Assembly: GCA_013298815.1 (NCBI GenBank)
Contig: JAAFJF010000001.1
Span: 62,001-126,000, forward strand
DNA from: Polaromonas sp.
Lineage (GTDB): Bacteria > Pseudomonadota > Gammaproteobacteria > Burkholderiales > Burkholderiaceae_C
Length of the DNA stretch: 64,000 nt
Reading direction: 5' to 3'
The translations under genes were made by a program, and so were the position numbers. The notes below the pieces were generated by a model. That model was given only the letters and a program-made list of their open reading frames with translations. It had not been told where the DNA came from and searched no databases. This document shows positions 1 to 9,431 of the stretch, one piece after another (the stretch's first letter is position 1; each line of letters opens with the position of its first letter).

Positions 1-2879
1 TGATCAACAAGAATAGGGCCATCAGGTGTATTTTGCAGGGTTAATTTCTCTGCATAAAAATCATTTTGAATTTGCCCAATTGCGGCGTTGTAAGCCAGCG
101 TTTGCCCGATACGATCCTGGCTACCTGCGACCATCGTATTGAGTTCAACGAGAGTGTCACGAGTTTGATCAAGCTTGGCTTGCATCTCTGGGTTGGCGTA
201 GCTTGGTGGCGATTTGCCATCTTCACTTCTTTGCAGCCATTGACCGCTAGCATCGCGTTCCCAGCCATTGATGTTTTCTGTATTGTGCGTTTGTCCAAGT
301 TGTTCCAGAACAACGCCAATGCCATGCTGGCTTAAACCTAAGCCTGCCATAGCTGCGATACCAAGTGCAGGATTAAGTGCTGTACTCAACATGGCTGCAG
401 CCATCAGCAAGCCTTGTCCTGTACTTGCCGGCAATGTAACTGTGTTTCCAATACCGCCTGAAGTTGGCGAGAATGTTGCGCTTACAACATCAAGCTGCAG
501 GTTGACGTTAGTGATGTTGGTTTGATTAGCTGCGTTGGCTTGATCTTCTGGTGAAAGCGCGAATGTCATGCCGGGCGCATTGAAGGTCATGGCGGGTGCA
601 TTGTTGGCTTCAGCTACCAATTGCGCTAAGCCACCACCTAGAGAATGACCCGTATATGTGATGCTACCAAGATCGTCACCTAAGCCTGCTTCTTTCGCAG
701 CATCTTCAGCAAATTTAATTGCGAAAGCTGTTTGAGCAGGTACGTTATGCAGCAAAACATCGAAGTCAGAACCTGTAATATCTTTCATATCGTTCGTGCC
801 AGCGTAGGCAATAACGACTTGTCCTGTTAGTTCGTTTTTGTAAGCTGTAGCGTGAAAGCCACTTTCAGCTGCACCCGCAGGTTGCTCAACTTCAAGTCTT
901 ACCCATCCCGGTGGCACACTGCCTTGTCCATAAGCGCCTTGGTTATAGGAGTCGCTGGAGAGTAGTGCCAAATCAGTGGCTTGACCTAGAGAGGGTGGCG
1001 TTGCAGTAGTGCTAACTGTTGGAGTTGAAGCATTAGTGCCGCTGCCATAGCTGTTGTAAGCACCGCCGTCAGTAACAATGCCGTTGCCTGCATCGGCTAG
1101 GGTGATGACTTGATTGGCGGGCAGCTGGGCAGTAGGGGTCAGTGCGACAAAAGTTGGTATTTCAGGATCTTGCTCGTTGCTTGATGTGACTGATGATGAT
1201 GTAGTAGCTGGGGCGGTCGTGGGAGCGGTATCTTTTATTTCAATATTGATAGATGGTGTTATGCCTGTATCGAGCCGAGCCGCTGTATCTGCGTCTAATG
1301 GTTGCGATGTTACTTTACCATTCACAAGTACTTGTGATTCGCCGCTTTGAAGGTTGCCATCTTTGTCGAAAATTACAGTAGTGCGTAAACCACCTATCGC
1401 ACCATCACCATCAAAGCTGGTGACTTTGTATCCGGTAAGTTCTCCCGTAATAGGGTCATAAACTTCAACTGGCAGCGTTGCATTTGTACCCAGTACTTCT
1501 TGGGTGACTTTCGCTATGTTGCTTGCAACTTCGTTAACGCCCGCAACGTCTACACGGAAAGGCGCGCCAGTGGGTGGGGATAGCTCAGTAGTGGGATTGC
1601 CGCCTGAGATAACATAGCCATTAATATCTACGTTTGGTTGCTCTGCATTATCACCATGCCAAGCTTTTAGCATCGTGTTGACTGCCGCATCACCAGCAAC
1701 CGCTCCCAACGCTCCTGCAGCCAAAGTTCCGACCAAATACGCAGCTCCGCCAACAGGACCGCCTGCAAGTAAGGGAGATAGCAACTCAGCAGCGGCTAAT
1801 GCAGTTGCTGTTCCTGTTACCAAAGCTCCTTCTGTTTTCAGCGTCCAATCAGTCATGATTTGACTGGCTTTCTCTGTATTACCCGATTCAGCCGCCGCCA
1901 GTGCTTCTTTGACCGCATCGACATAACTGACCACAACCAAAGCATTACCAAGTCCGACAGCAATTTGTCCGCCAACATTCACAATTTTTAAAGCCGTTGC
2001 GGCTTCAGTCAATGCGATTCCGCCACGCTCGAATGCGGCGGTGTTTTCTGCATTAGGGCGAAAGAAAGAGTCAGATAAATGGACAGATTCGCCTACAGCT
2101 TCGGGGGGCAGACGCAAACCAGAGACACCTTCGCGACCGTCCAGCAAATTACCAATATCAACACCTGCTACACGTGGTCTGCCATCTGCGTCAAGTCCAG
2201 TAGAAATTCGAATTTCGCTGGCTACATTGACGCCTGATGTGACTGCGGCCAAATCAGTAGCCGCAGCAATACCCGCTTGTGCGCCGCCTCGTGTTGCCGC
2301 CAAGTCGTAAGCTGTTTGAATCACATCGCGCGGGATGCCATTGAAGTTTTGGCTATTGGGGTTGTCTAAGAATGCCTTAATTTCAATTTGTGCAAAAGTA
2401 CGTTCACTGCTAGCCAAAGAGGTCAAACTAAGCACATCACCGGGCGCTGCTGCCATGAAGCGGGCTGATGTTTCTGCCCATGGGCCTTTGGTGGCGTCGT
2501 AGAGGAAGTTGTTGGCAGCAGTCTCTAAAGCACCAGAGGTAAACGAAGGATTTTCGAATTGAGCGACCGCTATTGCTGCATTTTTAAAATCGGTACTTTT
2601 CAAAAAATCAGCTACTGGCGACTGGTCAATCACACGAACATTGCCGCTACTGTTTTCGCCAATGTATTTGGCAATATTTTGGGTTGACAAGCCATCAATA
2701 CCACTGCGCCCACTGTACGTTAAGGTTAACGGTGGTGGGCTGCCAGCAGGTAAAGTACTAACTGGATCTACGGGCAGGCGGGCAGCTAAATCGAGCAAGC
2801 TTTGGTTCGTCGTGTACTTGCCTGGATAGGCTGCCAATTCGGCTTTTGCTTGGTCAAAGGTTAGCATGGTTGATTGCAT
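1..2879 (-). CDS. Large lipase-like (class 3 type alpha/beta-hydrolase) protein, 3' part outside the window
   Basis: The frame is open from an ATG at 2879 to the left edge, at least 959 codons, with no stop; I checked the whole stretch codon by codon. Around residue 744 it has the nucleophile elbow GHSLGG (Ser746). An Asp near 797 and a His near 852 (in SQHGIG) are plausible triad partners. Before the elbow, VIAYAGTND is typical of class 3 lipases. The first 700 residues match no family I recognise; residues about 370-405 are a Gly/Ala-rich hydrophobic stretch, followed by a Thr/Ser/Pro-rich linker. There is no signal peptide. It is the last visible gene of a tight leftward operon, 18 bp after the 145-aa gene. 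Size, linker and lipase domain suggest a secreted or effector-type lipase; that role is inference. Confidence 0.75.
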   Translation of the reverse strand, partial: MQSTMLTFDQAKAELAAYPGKYTTNQSLLDLAARLPVDPVSTLPAGSPPPLTLTYSGRSGIDGLSTQNIAKYIGENSSGNVRVIDQSPVADFLKSTDFKNAAIAVAQFENPSFTSGALETAANNFLYDATKGPWAETSARFMAAAPGDVLSLTSLASSERTFAQIEIKAFLDNPNSQNFNGIPRDVIQTAYDLAATRGGAQAGIAAATDLAAVTSGVNVASEIRISTGLDADGRPRVAGVDIGNLLDGREGVSGLRLPPEAVGESVHLSDSFFRPNAENTAAFERGGIALTEAATALKIVNVGGQIAVGLGNALVVVSYVDAVKEALAAAESGNTEKASQIMTDWTLKTEGALVTGTATALAAAELLSPLLAGGPVGGAAYLVGTLAAGALGAVAGDAAVNTMLKAWHGDNAEQPNVDINGYVISGGNPTTELSPPTGAPFRVDVAGVNEVASNIAKVTQEVLGTNATLPVEVYDPITGELTGYKVTSFDGDGAIGGLRTTVIFDKDGNLQSGESQVLVNGKVTSQPLDADTAARLDTGITPSINIEIKDTAPTTAPATTSSSVTSSNEQDPEIPTFVALTPTAQLPANQVITLADAGNGIVTDGGAYNSYGSGTNASTPTVSTTATPPSLGQATDLALLSSDSYNQGAYGQGSVPPGWVRLEVEQPAGAAESGFHATAYKNELTGQVVIAYAGTNDMKDITGSDFDVLLHNVPAQTAFAIKFAEDAAKEAGLGDDLGSITYTGHSLGGGLAQLVAEANNAPAMTFNAPGMTFALSPEDQANAANQTNITNVNLQLDVVSATFSPTSGGIGNTVTLPASTGQGLLMAAAMLSTALNPALGIAAMAGLGLSQHGIGVVLEQLGQTHNTENINGWERDASGQWLQRSEDGKSPPSYANPEMQAKLDQTRDTLVELNTMVAGSQDRIGQTLAYNAAIGQIQNDFYAEKLTLQNTPDGPILVD

Positions 2880-2897
2880 CTGATGAACTCTCGTTTC

Positions 2898-3335
2898 TTA
2901 AAATTCAAATTTGACTTCGGTTAGCGATGTTTTTGATTGGTGGCCATGAATTAAACGTGGCGGCTCGCCGAAAACCTGATAAATAACTAAGGCTTCTTTT
3001 AAGACAGCATAAATTTCATCTTTATGCTCGCTTAGGTCTTTGGGTTCTGAAATAGAAATCCATGACTTTGTCCAAGTGATGCCGTTAGGCATATGGCTAT
3101 GCCATGCAAGCTTCATTTCAATGTTGGTATCGTGCCACCAAAGAGAAAAATATTCCGCATTTTGCTCCTCTTCATTGCCGCCACCTAGCCATATCAAAAA
3201 TACGCCCGCATCTCTGTCCACAGTCCATCTTCGAGGGCTGTAGATTGGCTCAGTGAAGAGAGTCGGCCGTTTAAAAACACTAAAGTCAAACCGCTTGCGG
3301 TCTTCGTCGGCGATGAGGTCGTTGATAAAGTTCAT
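2898..3335 (-). CDS. Hypothetical 145-aa protein, upstream partner of the lipase-like gene
   Basis: I do not recognise this protein. It is small, probably soluble and acidic, rich in Trp and aromatic residues, with no signal peptide or membrane segment. The middle holds WLGGGNEEE and several Trp/His residues (for example WWHDTN and AWHSHMPNG). It starts 20 bp after the upstream lipoprotein gene and ends 18 bp before the lipase-like gene, so the genes are very likely co-transcribed. A small unrelated protein next to a large enzyme-toxin-like gene is the usual arrangement for an immunity or adaptor protein, but nothing in the sequence proves that. The Shine-Dalgarno sequence before the ATG is weak. 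Confidence 0.7.
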   Translation of the reverse strand: MNFINDLIADEDRKRFDFSVFKRPTLFTEPIYSPRRWTVDRDAGVFLIWLGGGNEEEQNAEYFSLWWHDTNIEMKLAWHSHMPNGITWTKSWISISEPKDLSEHKDEIYAVLKEALVIYQVFGEPPRLIHGHQSKTSLTEVKFEF

Positions 3336-3355
3336 TTTTACGGACTTAGTCTGAA

Positions 3356-4630
3356 TTAACGTGGATTAGGTCTAGCACACCATTCGGTGTTGGCTCTATG
3401 AACATCGGGCAGTATGTTTTTATTGCGTGATAAAAAATCAGCTGGACACGCCCAATCGACATCCATCGTCAACCAGTTTGCACCCATGTAGTCGTAGCCG
3501 CTTGTGTAATACAACTCGCCAGTGTCGCGCAATTGTTTGCATATTCGCAAACGTTCAGTTTTTTTATCGTCACTAGCTTTATAGCGACCTTGTTGAATTG
3601 CATTTTCATCCATGATGCACTGATTCAAGTCCCGCACCATCGCGACAATTTCTATGCCTCGTTTGCTCAATTTATCGGGCAAGGCAAGTAAGCCTTTCGC
3701 GGGGTCTTGCGGAGTCCAATGCCAAATCCCGTTGTTTTCTAAGTTCGGGTAGGAGCGCAAACTACCCTTTGGATAGCTTAGCTTATGTGGTTCTTGGGAT
3801 GTGCCCACTGTGAGCTTGCGATTATATGAATCGTAAGGGTCTGTATTCCCAAATCGCAGAATCATCTTACTGTCTTTGGCTAATGGGTAAAACTTCTCAC
3901 ATCCGCCATCAATGTAATTTACTCCAGTACGCATCAATTGCACCCCAGGTAAAAAATTCTTATGGTAATCAAGTACCCCAAAAGTATTAAGAATACCTCG
4001 TAACTTACCGTCGGTAAATTGCAACCCAGTGATTCTTTGATATGAACTGCCAATTCGGATATCACGGTTCGTAGTCGCAGTCGCAGCCGTATACGGTACA
4101 GGCGTAAATAGAGGATTGATGTTTTTTAATAGCTGAGCATCATAGTTTTTTTTCGCTATTAAAGTGGTAACACTTGAAGGCAATTCGCCTAACGAATTAC
4201 CGAAACTACTTGTGCTGAGTTGCGACGCGCGTACTGGTACATCATCATTGACATATAACTCTAGCTGGCAAGAATATCGATGCCCCTCTACAGCGGGAGC
4301 ATAACTTTGCTTATAAACCCGCAACACGACCGCCCACAAACCCTCTGGCATGTCAGGATCAGCTTGATCCTCAGGGAAACCCTCAAAGCGCTTTGCAAAG
4401 CGTTGGTCATAGCTCCACACCTCTAAATGGCTGGCGATGCCAAAAATAGGGTCGGGACTACGCACTGGCACAGTTTTAGGCCACTTGGTTGCGTCTTCCA
4501 ATACTTTTGTCTGAGGTCCCAAGATTTCACGCAGCGGCTGCAAAGTTTTATCTTTTGCAATCGTTTGCGCACAAGCTATCAACCCGAGGCTTAAAAGCAA
4601 AACAACTGTGAGTTGCTTGTATTTCTTCAT
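3356..4630 (-). CDS. Large hypothetical lipoprotein (424 aa)
   Basis: I start it at the ATG at 4630, where the N-terminus becomes a clean lipoprotein signal: MKKYKQ, a leucine/valine core, then the lipobox LIAC with Cys20. A longer start at 4699 would overlap the preceding gene and bury the signal. The mature part has no membrane segments and no motif I can name. It holds several cysteines (for example in GGCEKF, NQCIM, RICKQL, DWACPA and EWCARP) that could form disulfides in the periplasm. It lies in the four-gene leftward operon ahead of the lipase-like gene. A periplasm-facing lipoprotein beside a lipase recalls effector/immunity or surface lipase systems, but the assignment is open. Confidence 0.7.
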   Translation of the reverse strand: MKKYKQLTVVLLLSLGLIACAQTIAKDKTLQPLREILGPQTKVLEDATKWPKTVPVRSPDPIFGIASHLEVWSYDQRFAKRFEGFPEDQADPDMPEGLWAVVLRVYKQSYAPAVEGHRYSCQLELYVNDDVPVRASQLSTSSFGNSLGELPSSVTTLIAKKNYDAQLLKNINPLFTPVPYTAATATTNRDIRIGSSYQRITGLQFTDGKLRGILNTFGVLDYHKNFLPGVQLMRTGVNYIDGGCEKFYPLAKDSKMILRFGNTDPYDSYNRKLTVGTSQEPHKLSYPKGSLRSYPNLENNGIWHWTPQDPAKGLLALPDKLSKRGIEIVAMVRDLNQCIMDENAIQQGRYKASDDKKTERLRICKQLRDTGELYYTSGYDYMGANWLTMDVDWACPADFLSRNKNILPDVHRANTEWCARPNPR

Positions 4631-4652
4631 GTTATTGAATGATGCTTTTGTG

Positions 4653-4997
4653 TTACCCTGGAAACGCAATACCTTTTCCACCAGTTTCCACTCCTTCATA
4701 GAATTTATTCGTCACATTCTCATCTTTCAAATACACGACCAATCGGGCATAAGGGTCAGTAATTGACCACGTGACCTTATTTGTTTCCCCACTAAAACCA
4801 CCAGTTCCACGGTCGCCCGCACCGCCAACAATTGAAACAACTTGCGTATAGGACATCCCCACATTTATCTGGTCATACATAGCTTTGGTAGGGCGAATTT
4901 GACTTGATGAATTACCACCGCCACAACCAGCCACAAAAAGAGTAGCCAATACGAAAGAAGAAAGTACACAACGCTGGATATTTAAGAAAAAATTCAT
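4653..4997 (-). CDS. Small lipoprotein, SmpA/OmlA-like fold suspected
   Basis: This 114-aa protein has a signal peptide ending in the lipobox VAGC (Cys25), followed by a Gly/Ser linker. The mature domain contains YDQINVGMSYTQVVSIVGG, which resembles the start of the two-helix BamE (SmpA/OmlA) or DUF3862 fold, where a conserved M-x-Y-x-Q-V helix precedes a glycine turn. It is the first gene of the leftward operon and ends 22 bp before the start I choose for the next lipoprotein. A role in protein-protein contact at the outer membrane is typical of that fold, but the similarity here is by eye only. Confidence 0.7.
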   Translation of the reverse strand: MNFFLNIQRCVLSSFVLATLFVAGCGGGNSSSQIRPTKAMYDQINVGMSYTQVVSIVGGAGDRGTGGFSGETNKVTWSITDPYARLVVYLKDENVTNKFYEGVETGGKGIAFPG

Positions 4998-5352
4998 GCT
5001 AATAATTAATTACTGTGAAGATTGGGCTCTGGCTAGAACCGTTAATGTGGAAGCGCGAAGTGCTTTTCGCTTTTATTACGCAATAGCGTATTCCGTAGAA
5101 CAATCATAAGCTACACACTTAACGTTTGTTAACCTTTGAAGCGTGAACTAATCGAGTATTTTGCGTATTTGTAAATAAAGGTGTGCAACCGTTAAGTTTT
5201 CTACCCAAATTTATCTGCAAATTAGTACTTAAGTTTTAAACTGGCAAAGCGTGTTTGCTCTCTGGTTTATTTATCTAAATGACGACCTTAATGGATTACC
5301 TTATTGTTTTAACTTGGTGCTGTTGCAGATTCTGATTGTGAAGCTCAAAATA
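4998..5352. other. AT-rich intergenic stretch between cargo operon and tniQ
   Basis: About 355 bp without a convincing gene on either strand. It is AT-rich and should contain the promoter of the leftward lipoprotein operon near 5000-5100. A short imperfect hairpin (GCGAA ... TTCGC) lies at about 5056-5071. I searched it by eye for the repeat that marks the transposon's right end (key part AGAAGTTAATGCGACA) in both orientations and found no match better than a weak one near 5035. I therefore do not place the transposon's left end here. Confidence 0.5.
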
Positions 5353-6375
5353 CTATCCATTGGCATCACGTCTCCAATCAGAAAACCCCTCAACGATGTT
5401 CAGATACCAATCTGGCGCATCAGAAAAATCTTTAAACATCAGGTTGTAGCGAATGGCCTTTGCACGCCACGCAACGCGTAATCTTGGTTCAAGATCAATC
5501 ATCAACCACGCCATCAGTTGAATCAAATGATGGCGTTCAGCCAAAGGACGACTTTCAAACGAGGGGTAGCCAGGCGTTAATGTCATATCAGCGACGTTCA
5601 GTTGTTCGCAGACATATTCTTTCAAACGAACTCGACTGTATCGGCTGGAGAGCATAAAAATCACGTGATGCATGACATTCATAGCATCCAAACTGACCGG
5701 ATCGCGCTGCAAATGACCGCTTAGTGTTTTGATACACAAAATGCGGTGCCACGCAGTAGTTTGTGAGTTGTATGTGACGATTGGTGTCGTATTCGCACGT
5801 CTCAGATCAAAACCGCACTGATGACACGTTGCCAAAGACTCAATGCGTAAACTACTGCTTTGCCCCATGTTTAACCTATGGAAGGCGACACTGGCACCAC
5901 ATTTTGAACATCTATCGTGCAACATACATTGATGCTTCAAGCAAGTTGTGTTGTAAGCCACGCGCCACGATTTTCTAAAATAGGGTTCTGAACTTTCACG
6001 CAAGCATTGAGGACAGAACTGCAAGCCAAATCCGTTGCGCTTGCGGTGGTACATCTGCAGCGTCTGAATCCATTTAAGTGTTCCCGTTGTTCTGAATACA
6101 GGATAGAGGAACCCTTCATAGACCCTAAGCGTTGTCGCAGATGCAGCCTGCAGAGTCGTCCCTGTCCGATCACACAATTCTTGGATAAGCCACTCAGGTG
6201 CTAAACGGTCAATATCTCTGTTCCAAACTTGTAAACCCGGCCCAAAAATAGCATTGCAAAAGGGTTGCGCTTTCATGCCGTGCCCATGAGCTAGTCGCAC
6301 CAGCCAAGAGGACAACAACTCGTCGGGCAAAGGTTTGTATCTGATGGGCCACAGCGATGACGTGAACCCTTTCAT
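5353..6375 (-). CDS. tniQ: TniQ family target-selection protein of a Tn7-like element
   Basis: This 340-aa protein opens with RYKPLPDELLSSWLVRLA, the N-terminal signature of TniQ/TnsD proteins. It then has zinc-binding pairs: CPQC at 121-124, Cys145/His148 (CLKH), CSKC near 156-159 and CHQC near 184-187. TniQ proteins link the TnsC ATPase ring to the chosen target DNA. The protein is short compared with Tn7 TnsD (about 500 aa); a C-terminal region of about 140 residues follows the last zinc pair and may read DNA. It starts 2 bp after the tnsC stop, so translation is probably coupled. No CRISPR effector or second TniQ lies nearby, so targeting probably depends on a fixed DNA site. Confidence 0.9.
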   Translation of the reverse strand: MKGFTSSLWPIRYKPLPDELLSSWLVRLAHGHGMKAQPFCNAIFGPGLQVWNRDIDRLAPEWLIQELCDRTGTTLQAASATTLRVYEGFLYPVFRTTGTLKWIQTLQMYHRKRNGFGLQFCPQCLRESSEPYFRKSWRVAYNTTCLKHQCMLHDRCSKCGASVAFHRLNMGQSSSLRIESLATCHQCGFDLRRANTTPIVTYNSQTTAWHRILCIKTLSGHLQRDPVSLDAMNVMHHVIFMLSSRYSRVRLKEYVCEQLNVADMTLTPGYPSFESRPLAERHHLIQLMAWLMIDLEPRLRVAWRAKAIRYNLMFKDFSDAPDWYLNIVEGFSDWRRDANG

Positions 6376-6377
6376 TG

Positions 6378-7277
6378 TTACAAACGCTTATGTTGTTTGC
6401 GCCTAGAAGGGGGCACCCACCGGATAGAGCGTATCCGTTCTAAAGTGATTTCTTCGGTTTTATTCCTGATAGCGTCAACGGCTAATTCTTTGAATAAATC
6501 GCACATATCACCCAATGTACCTTCGCTTTTCGTATGCATCTCCAGCATCTTGTCGGGGTCTTTTAGATTTGAAGGCTGTTTGAGAGGCGTTCGCCGCTCT
6601 AAGGTTGCCAGTAAACCACCAAAGCTGTTGTCTGCTCTCCATAGTGGTAGTTCTTCGGGTGTAAATCGACTCGACATCTGAGGATCAGTTGCAAAGGCGT
6701 TATAGGCGTCTTCGATACCCGCAGCAACAATCACTACTTTGGTTTCGTTACCCAAGCTTTTCAACGCATTCCTAAAATCTTTTTGCCGGTTCATGCTACC
6801 CGCAATCAAATGATGAACCTCATCAAGAATCAACATCTTCACACCCAGTTGCTTGAACAAACGTTTGATTTGCGAGTTTTTATCCTGCACTGCAGCAGTT
6901 GGTTTGAATACCGCCATCAACGCATCCAAAATTCGCGTGTAAAAATCAGAAACATCCGGTTTAGAGGGTGATTCAATGAAGATAACCGGACAGATTGTTT
7001 TTTCACCAGCAGGGTCTAAATCGGGTGGATGCAGTGACAAAAAATGCTCAAGGATAGAAGTTTTGCCATTGAACGATGGCGCTACCAGCAACATATTGGG
7101 CATCCGCGTGATACGTGGCTGCGCCAGCAAATCCTCCATACGATCTAGTATTTCTTTAGCACGTGGATAAGCCAACCATGTTCCCGACCTGATCGCGAGA
7201 ATACGCTCCTCATCTGAAGCATTCATAAGCGCTCTGGCTTTGTCGTTCAAATGCTCGTATTCAGGAGGTTTTGTCAT
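6378..7277 (-). CDS. tnsC: TnsC-like AAA+ ATPase, transposition regulator
   Basis: This is an AAA+ ATPase of the TnsC/TniB family. A Walker A-like loop, APSFNGKT, sits at about residues 66-73 and Walker B, MLILDEVHH (Asp152, Glu153), follows. TnsC forms an ATP-dependent ring on target DNA and bridges TniQ to the transposase. I choose the ATG at 7277 (MTKPPEYEHLND), which is where TnsC/TniB homologues usually begin; the frame stays open to a TTG at 7331. The first Gly of the Walker A consensus is Ala here. It precedes tniQ by 2 bp and follows tnsB after an unusually long gap of about 260 bp. Confidence 0.88.
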   Translation of the reverse strand: MTKPPEYEHLNDKARALMNASDEERILAIRSGTWLAYPRAKEILDRMEDLLAQPRITRMPNMLLVAPSFNGKTSILEHFLSLHPPDLDPAGEKTICPVIFIESPSKPDVSDFYTRILDALMAVFKPTAAVQDKNSQIKRLFKQLGVKMLILDEVHHLIAGSMNRQKDFRNALKSLGNETKVVIVAAGIEDAYNAFATDPQMSSRFTPEELPLWRADNSFGGLLATLERRTPLKQPSNLKDPDKMLEMHTKSEGTLGDMCDLFKELAVDAIRNKTEEITLERIRSIRWVPPSRRKQHKRL

Positions 7278-7535
7278 TTCGTGTTTTGGCTTTATTTGTA
7301 TATTAATGTTTGCTGCACTCTTCGCGATCAAGCTTGTTTTCGTTGGCTTGATACTTGTCAGAATAGTGCTCTGGTAATTAAAATTAATAGCACTTTAGCA
7401 AGGAAGACGTGTGCTCTCTAAATTTATTTGAAGATGTGTGTGGGTTTTTACAGACACATCTGGATGTGTTTAAAGCCAAATTTTCCGCATCAATAGCATT
7501 CCGCAAAAATCTTCTGGAAACTAAAATCTTGCAAC
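7278..7535. other. Unusual gap between tnsB and tnsC with inverted repeats
   Basis: The 258 bp (204 bp if the TTG start of tnsC is used) contain no credible gene. An 8-bp inverted repeat, AGATGTGT at 7432-7439 and ACACATCT at 7454-7461, is followed by a third GATGTGT at 7463-7469. In most Tn7-like elements tnsB and tnsC touch or overlap, so this spacer may hold a separate tnsC promoter or operator. No such function can be proven from sequence alone. Confidence 0.4.
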
Positions 7536-9431
7536 TCAATCATCATCCAGCACTTCCACTTTGTCGGGGTTGTAACCTCTCACACCCGGTGGTGGTGCGC
7601 TAGGCTCCAACGGCTTTGACAACTTAGGCATGGCTTGAGCGATATCTTTGCGTTGTTTCACATGCTCAACCCGTCTTTGTTGCGCACGACGAGCCGTTTT
7701 GGTTTTCACTGCCGCCTCGGCTTCCAAAGCACGTTGCTCGGTGATGATATTAAAAATCGCTTTTTCGTTTTCTATATCAACCCCACGTTCAACACCTCTG
7801 CGCTGCGCTTCCTGTAATTCCCAGATACTCACGGGTGGCAAACTGGTATCGCGGTAGGGAATAGCAACATGACGCTTTGTATATTCGTCATAAAAGTACA
7901 ACTGACTGATGTCCCGTGGATCCCGATGGAATCTGAATTTCCGTTTGTTGTTTCGAAATTCTGGATGCGGTGCGTTGATCCAAGGTCTTAAAACATCATG
8001 GTAGTAGTGAACGTGGTCAATGAGGACGCCATAGTTTTGGATGGTTCGTTCTTCAAAGGGCGTGAAATTAATGCGCAAAACCTCTTCATCGGTGCGTCTA
8101 GCAGGTAAGCCACGTCCCAAATTGCCTTTTGTGCCGAGCAGACCTTCACGCCACTTTTGTAAGGGTGGCATACCAATGCCAGCATGCTTCTGCATGTGAT
8201 ACCTGGCAAAAAACAAAATTAGCCATTTTTCGATCTCGGAGAAAGTCATGCAGGCGTTGCCTTCTGAGTCGTATTCGCCCTTTTCCTCTGGCCCAGAGAA
8301 TGTAGAGCCTCCAACGGTTTTGAGTCCTTGGGTGACCGTGCCCATCAAACGCTCAATATGAGCGCCGTAGCGGGGCGTTTTGACGGGTCTGAGATGCAAA
8401 TCAATGTCATATTCTCGACTGGCTGCCTTGAGCATTTCACCTCGGAACTCCCTTGCATTGTCCATATGCAGCGCTCCCATCACCCCCCAACAAGGCCAAT
8501 CCACGGTTGTAACTGCGTTTTTACGCGTCCAAGCCTCTTTGGGCAGGATGGCATGTGCAACACACATGCCGGCGGACATGGCAGAAGGCGAATCGAGCGA
8601 CAAAAACATCCCCAAACACACTCTGCTATTCACATCAATGGCAAGCGTAATCCAAGCGCGATTAATCGGCCTGCGGTGCTCATCATCCACAATAATGACC
8701 GGAAGTAGGGTGTGATCCATTTGAACGATGGCTAGAGGCCAATCGGCGTCTGGGATCACGCCTTTGATAGGCAAATGCTTGTCGTGGGCAAACGCTTGAC
8801 CTTCTCGGAGCTTGGTTCGCTCATAACCTTCAGTTCGCGCCAGTCGACTTCGGATGGTGTTTTTTGCGGGTAACCGTAACCCAGCGTTGTAACAACGCCG
8901 CCTGATTTCGGTTACCGTCTCATCAATGGTTGGTTTTTGAAGTGTGTCATGAAAGCTTGTCAAAGCATCTTTGATGACGGCTTCGACGTCGGCAGGCAAT
9001 CTTGTTCCAGACTTTCCGCCTCTGAGCTTTAACTTTGGCATCAAAGACGAAAGCAGGCCTGTTTGCCTGAATGCACTGACCCATCGATAGACAGTCGCTC
9101 GATTCACACCCGCATTTTCTGCAATTTTGTCAGCTATCTCGTTGGCATATGAACCATAATTCACCAACAAGGGCGCTATTAGCGCACGCCGAGAGCTGGC
9201 TATTTCAAGCATTTCTTCAGAGGCCTCTAAAAGCTCCAATTCTGCTCGTTTAGCGGCTTCTGGCTCATCTATCGATTGAGCTGGCCCTACATCGCCAATA
9301 TTGATGAAGACGCGATCCCCAGTTTCTACATCGGTGGCAATGATTTTGTTCAGATCGACGATGGTGACGATGAGATAGTTACGTCCGTCGTAAGATACTG
9401 TCGCACCTTTTTGTATCCACAATTGGCTCAT
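7536..9431 (-). CDS. tnsB: TnsB-like DDE transposase
   Basis: This 631-aa rve-fold transposase carries a complete catalytic triad: Asp239 (in QMDHT), Asp324 (in HMDNAREF) and Glu360 (in GAHIERLMG). The second and third are 35 residues apart, the DD(35)E spacing of the Tn7/Tn5053/Mu group. A helix-turn-helix region (EIADKIAENAGVNRATVYRW) lies before the catalytic core, and a Mu-transposase C-terminal-like beta barrel plus a basic tail follow. The ATG at 9431 overlaps the tnsA stop in an ATGA junction, which fixes the start. TnsB binds the end repeats and joins the 3' ends to the target. The tail ends in a Pro-rich and acidic region, where TnsB proteins contact TnsC. Confidence 0.93.
   Translation of the reverse strand: MSQLWIQKGATVSYDGRNYLIVTIVDLNKIIATDVETGDRVFINIGDVGPAQSIDEPEAAKRAELELLEASEEMLEIASSRRALIAPLLVNYGSYANEIADKIAENAGVNRATVYRWVSAFRQTGLLSSLMPKLKLRGGKSGTRLPADVEAVIKDALTSFHDTLQKPTIDETVTEIRRRCYNAGLRLPAKNTIRSRLARTEGYERTKLREGQAFAHDKHLPIKGVIPDADWPLAIVQMDHTLLPVIIVDDEHRRPINRAWITLAIDVNSRVCLGMFLSLDSPSAMSAGMCVAHAILPKEAWTRKNAVTTVDWPCWGVMGALHMDNAREFRGEMLKAASREYDIDLHLRPVKTPRYGAHIERLMGTVTQGLKTVGGSTFSGPEEKGEYDSEGNACMTFSEIEKWLILFFARYHMQKHAGIGMPPLQKWREGLLGTKGNLGRGLPARRTDEEVLRINFTPFEERTIQNYGVLIDHVHYYHDVLRPWINAPHPEFRNNKRKFRFHRDPRDISQLYFYDEYTKRHVAIPYRDTSLPPVSIWELQEAQRRGVERGVDIENEKAIFNIITEQRALEAEAAVKTKTARRAQQRRVEHVKQRKDIAQAMPKLSKPLEPSAPPPGVRGYNPDKVEVLDDD

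Noticed and set aside
5030-5060. Possible left end of the Tn7-like transposon
   Set aside because: A weak similarity (AGAACCGTTAATGTGG) to the right-end repeat was seen, but it is a single copy, has mismatches in the central part and lacks a TGT terminus at a fitting place.
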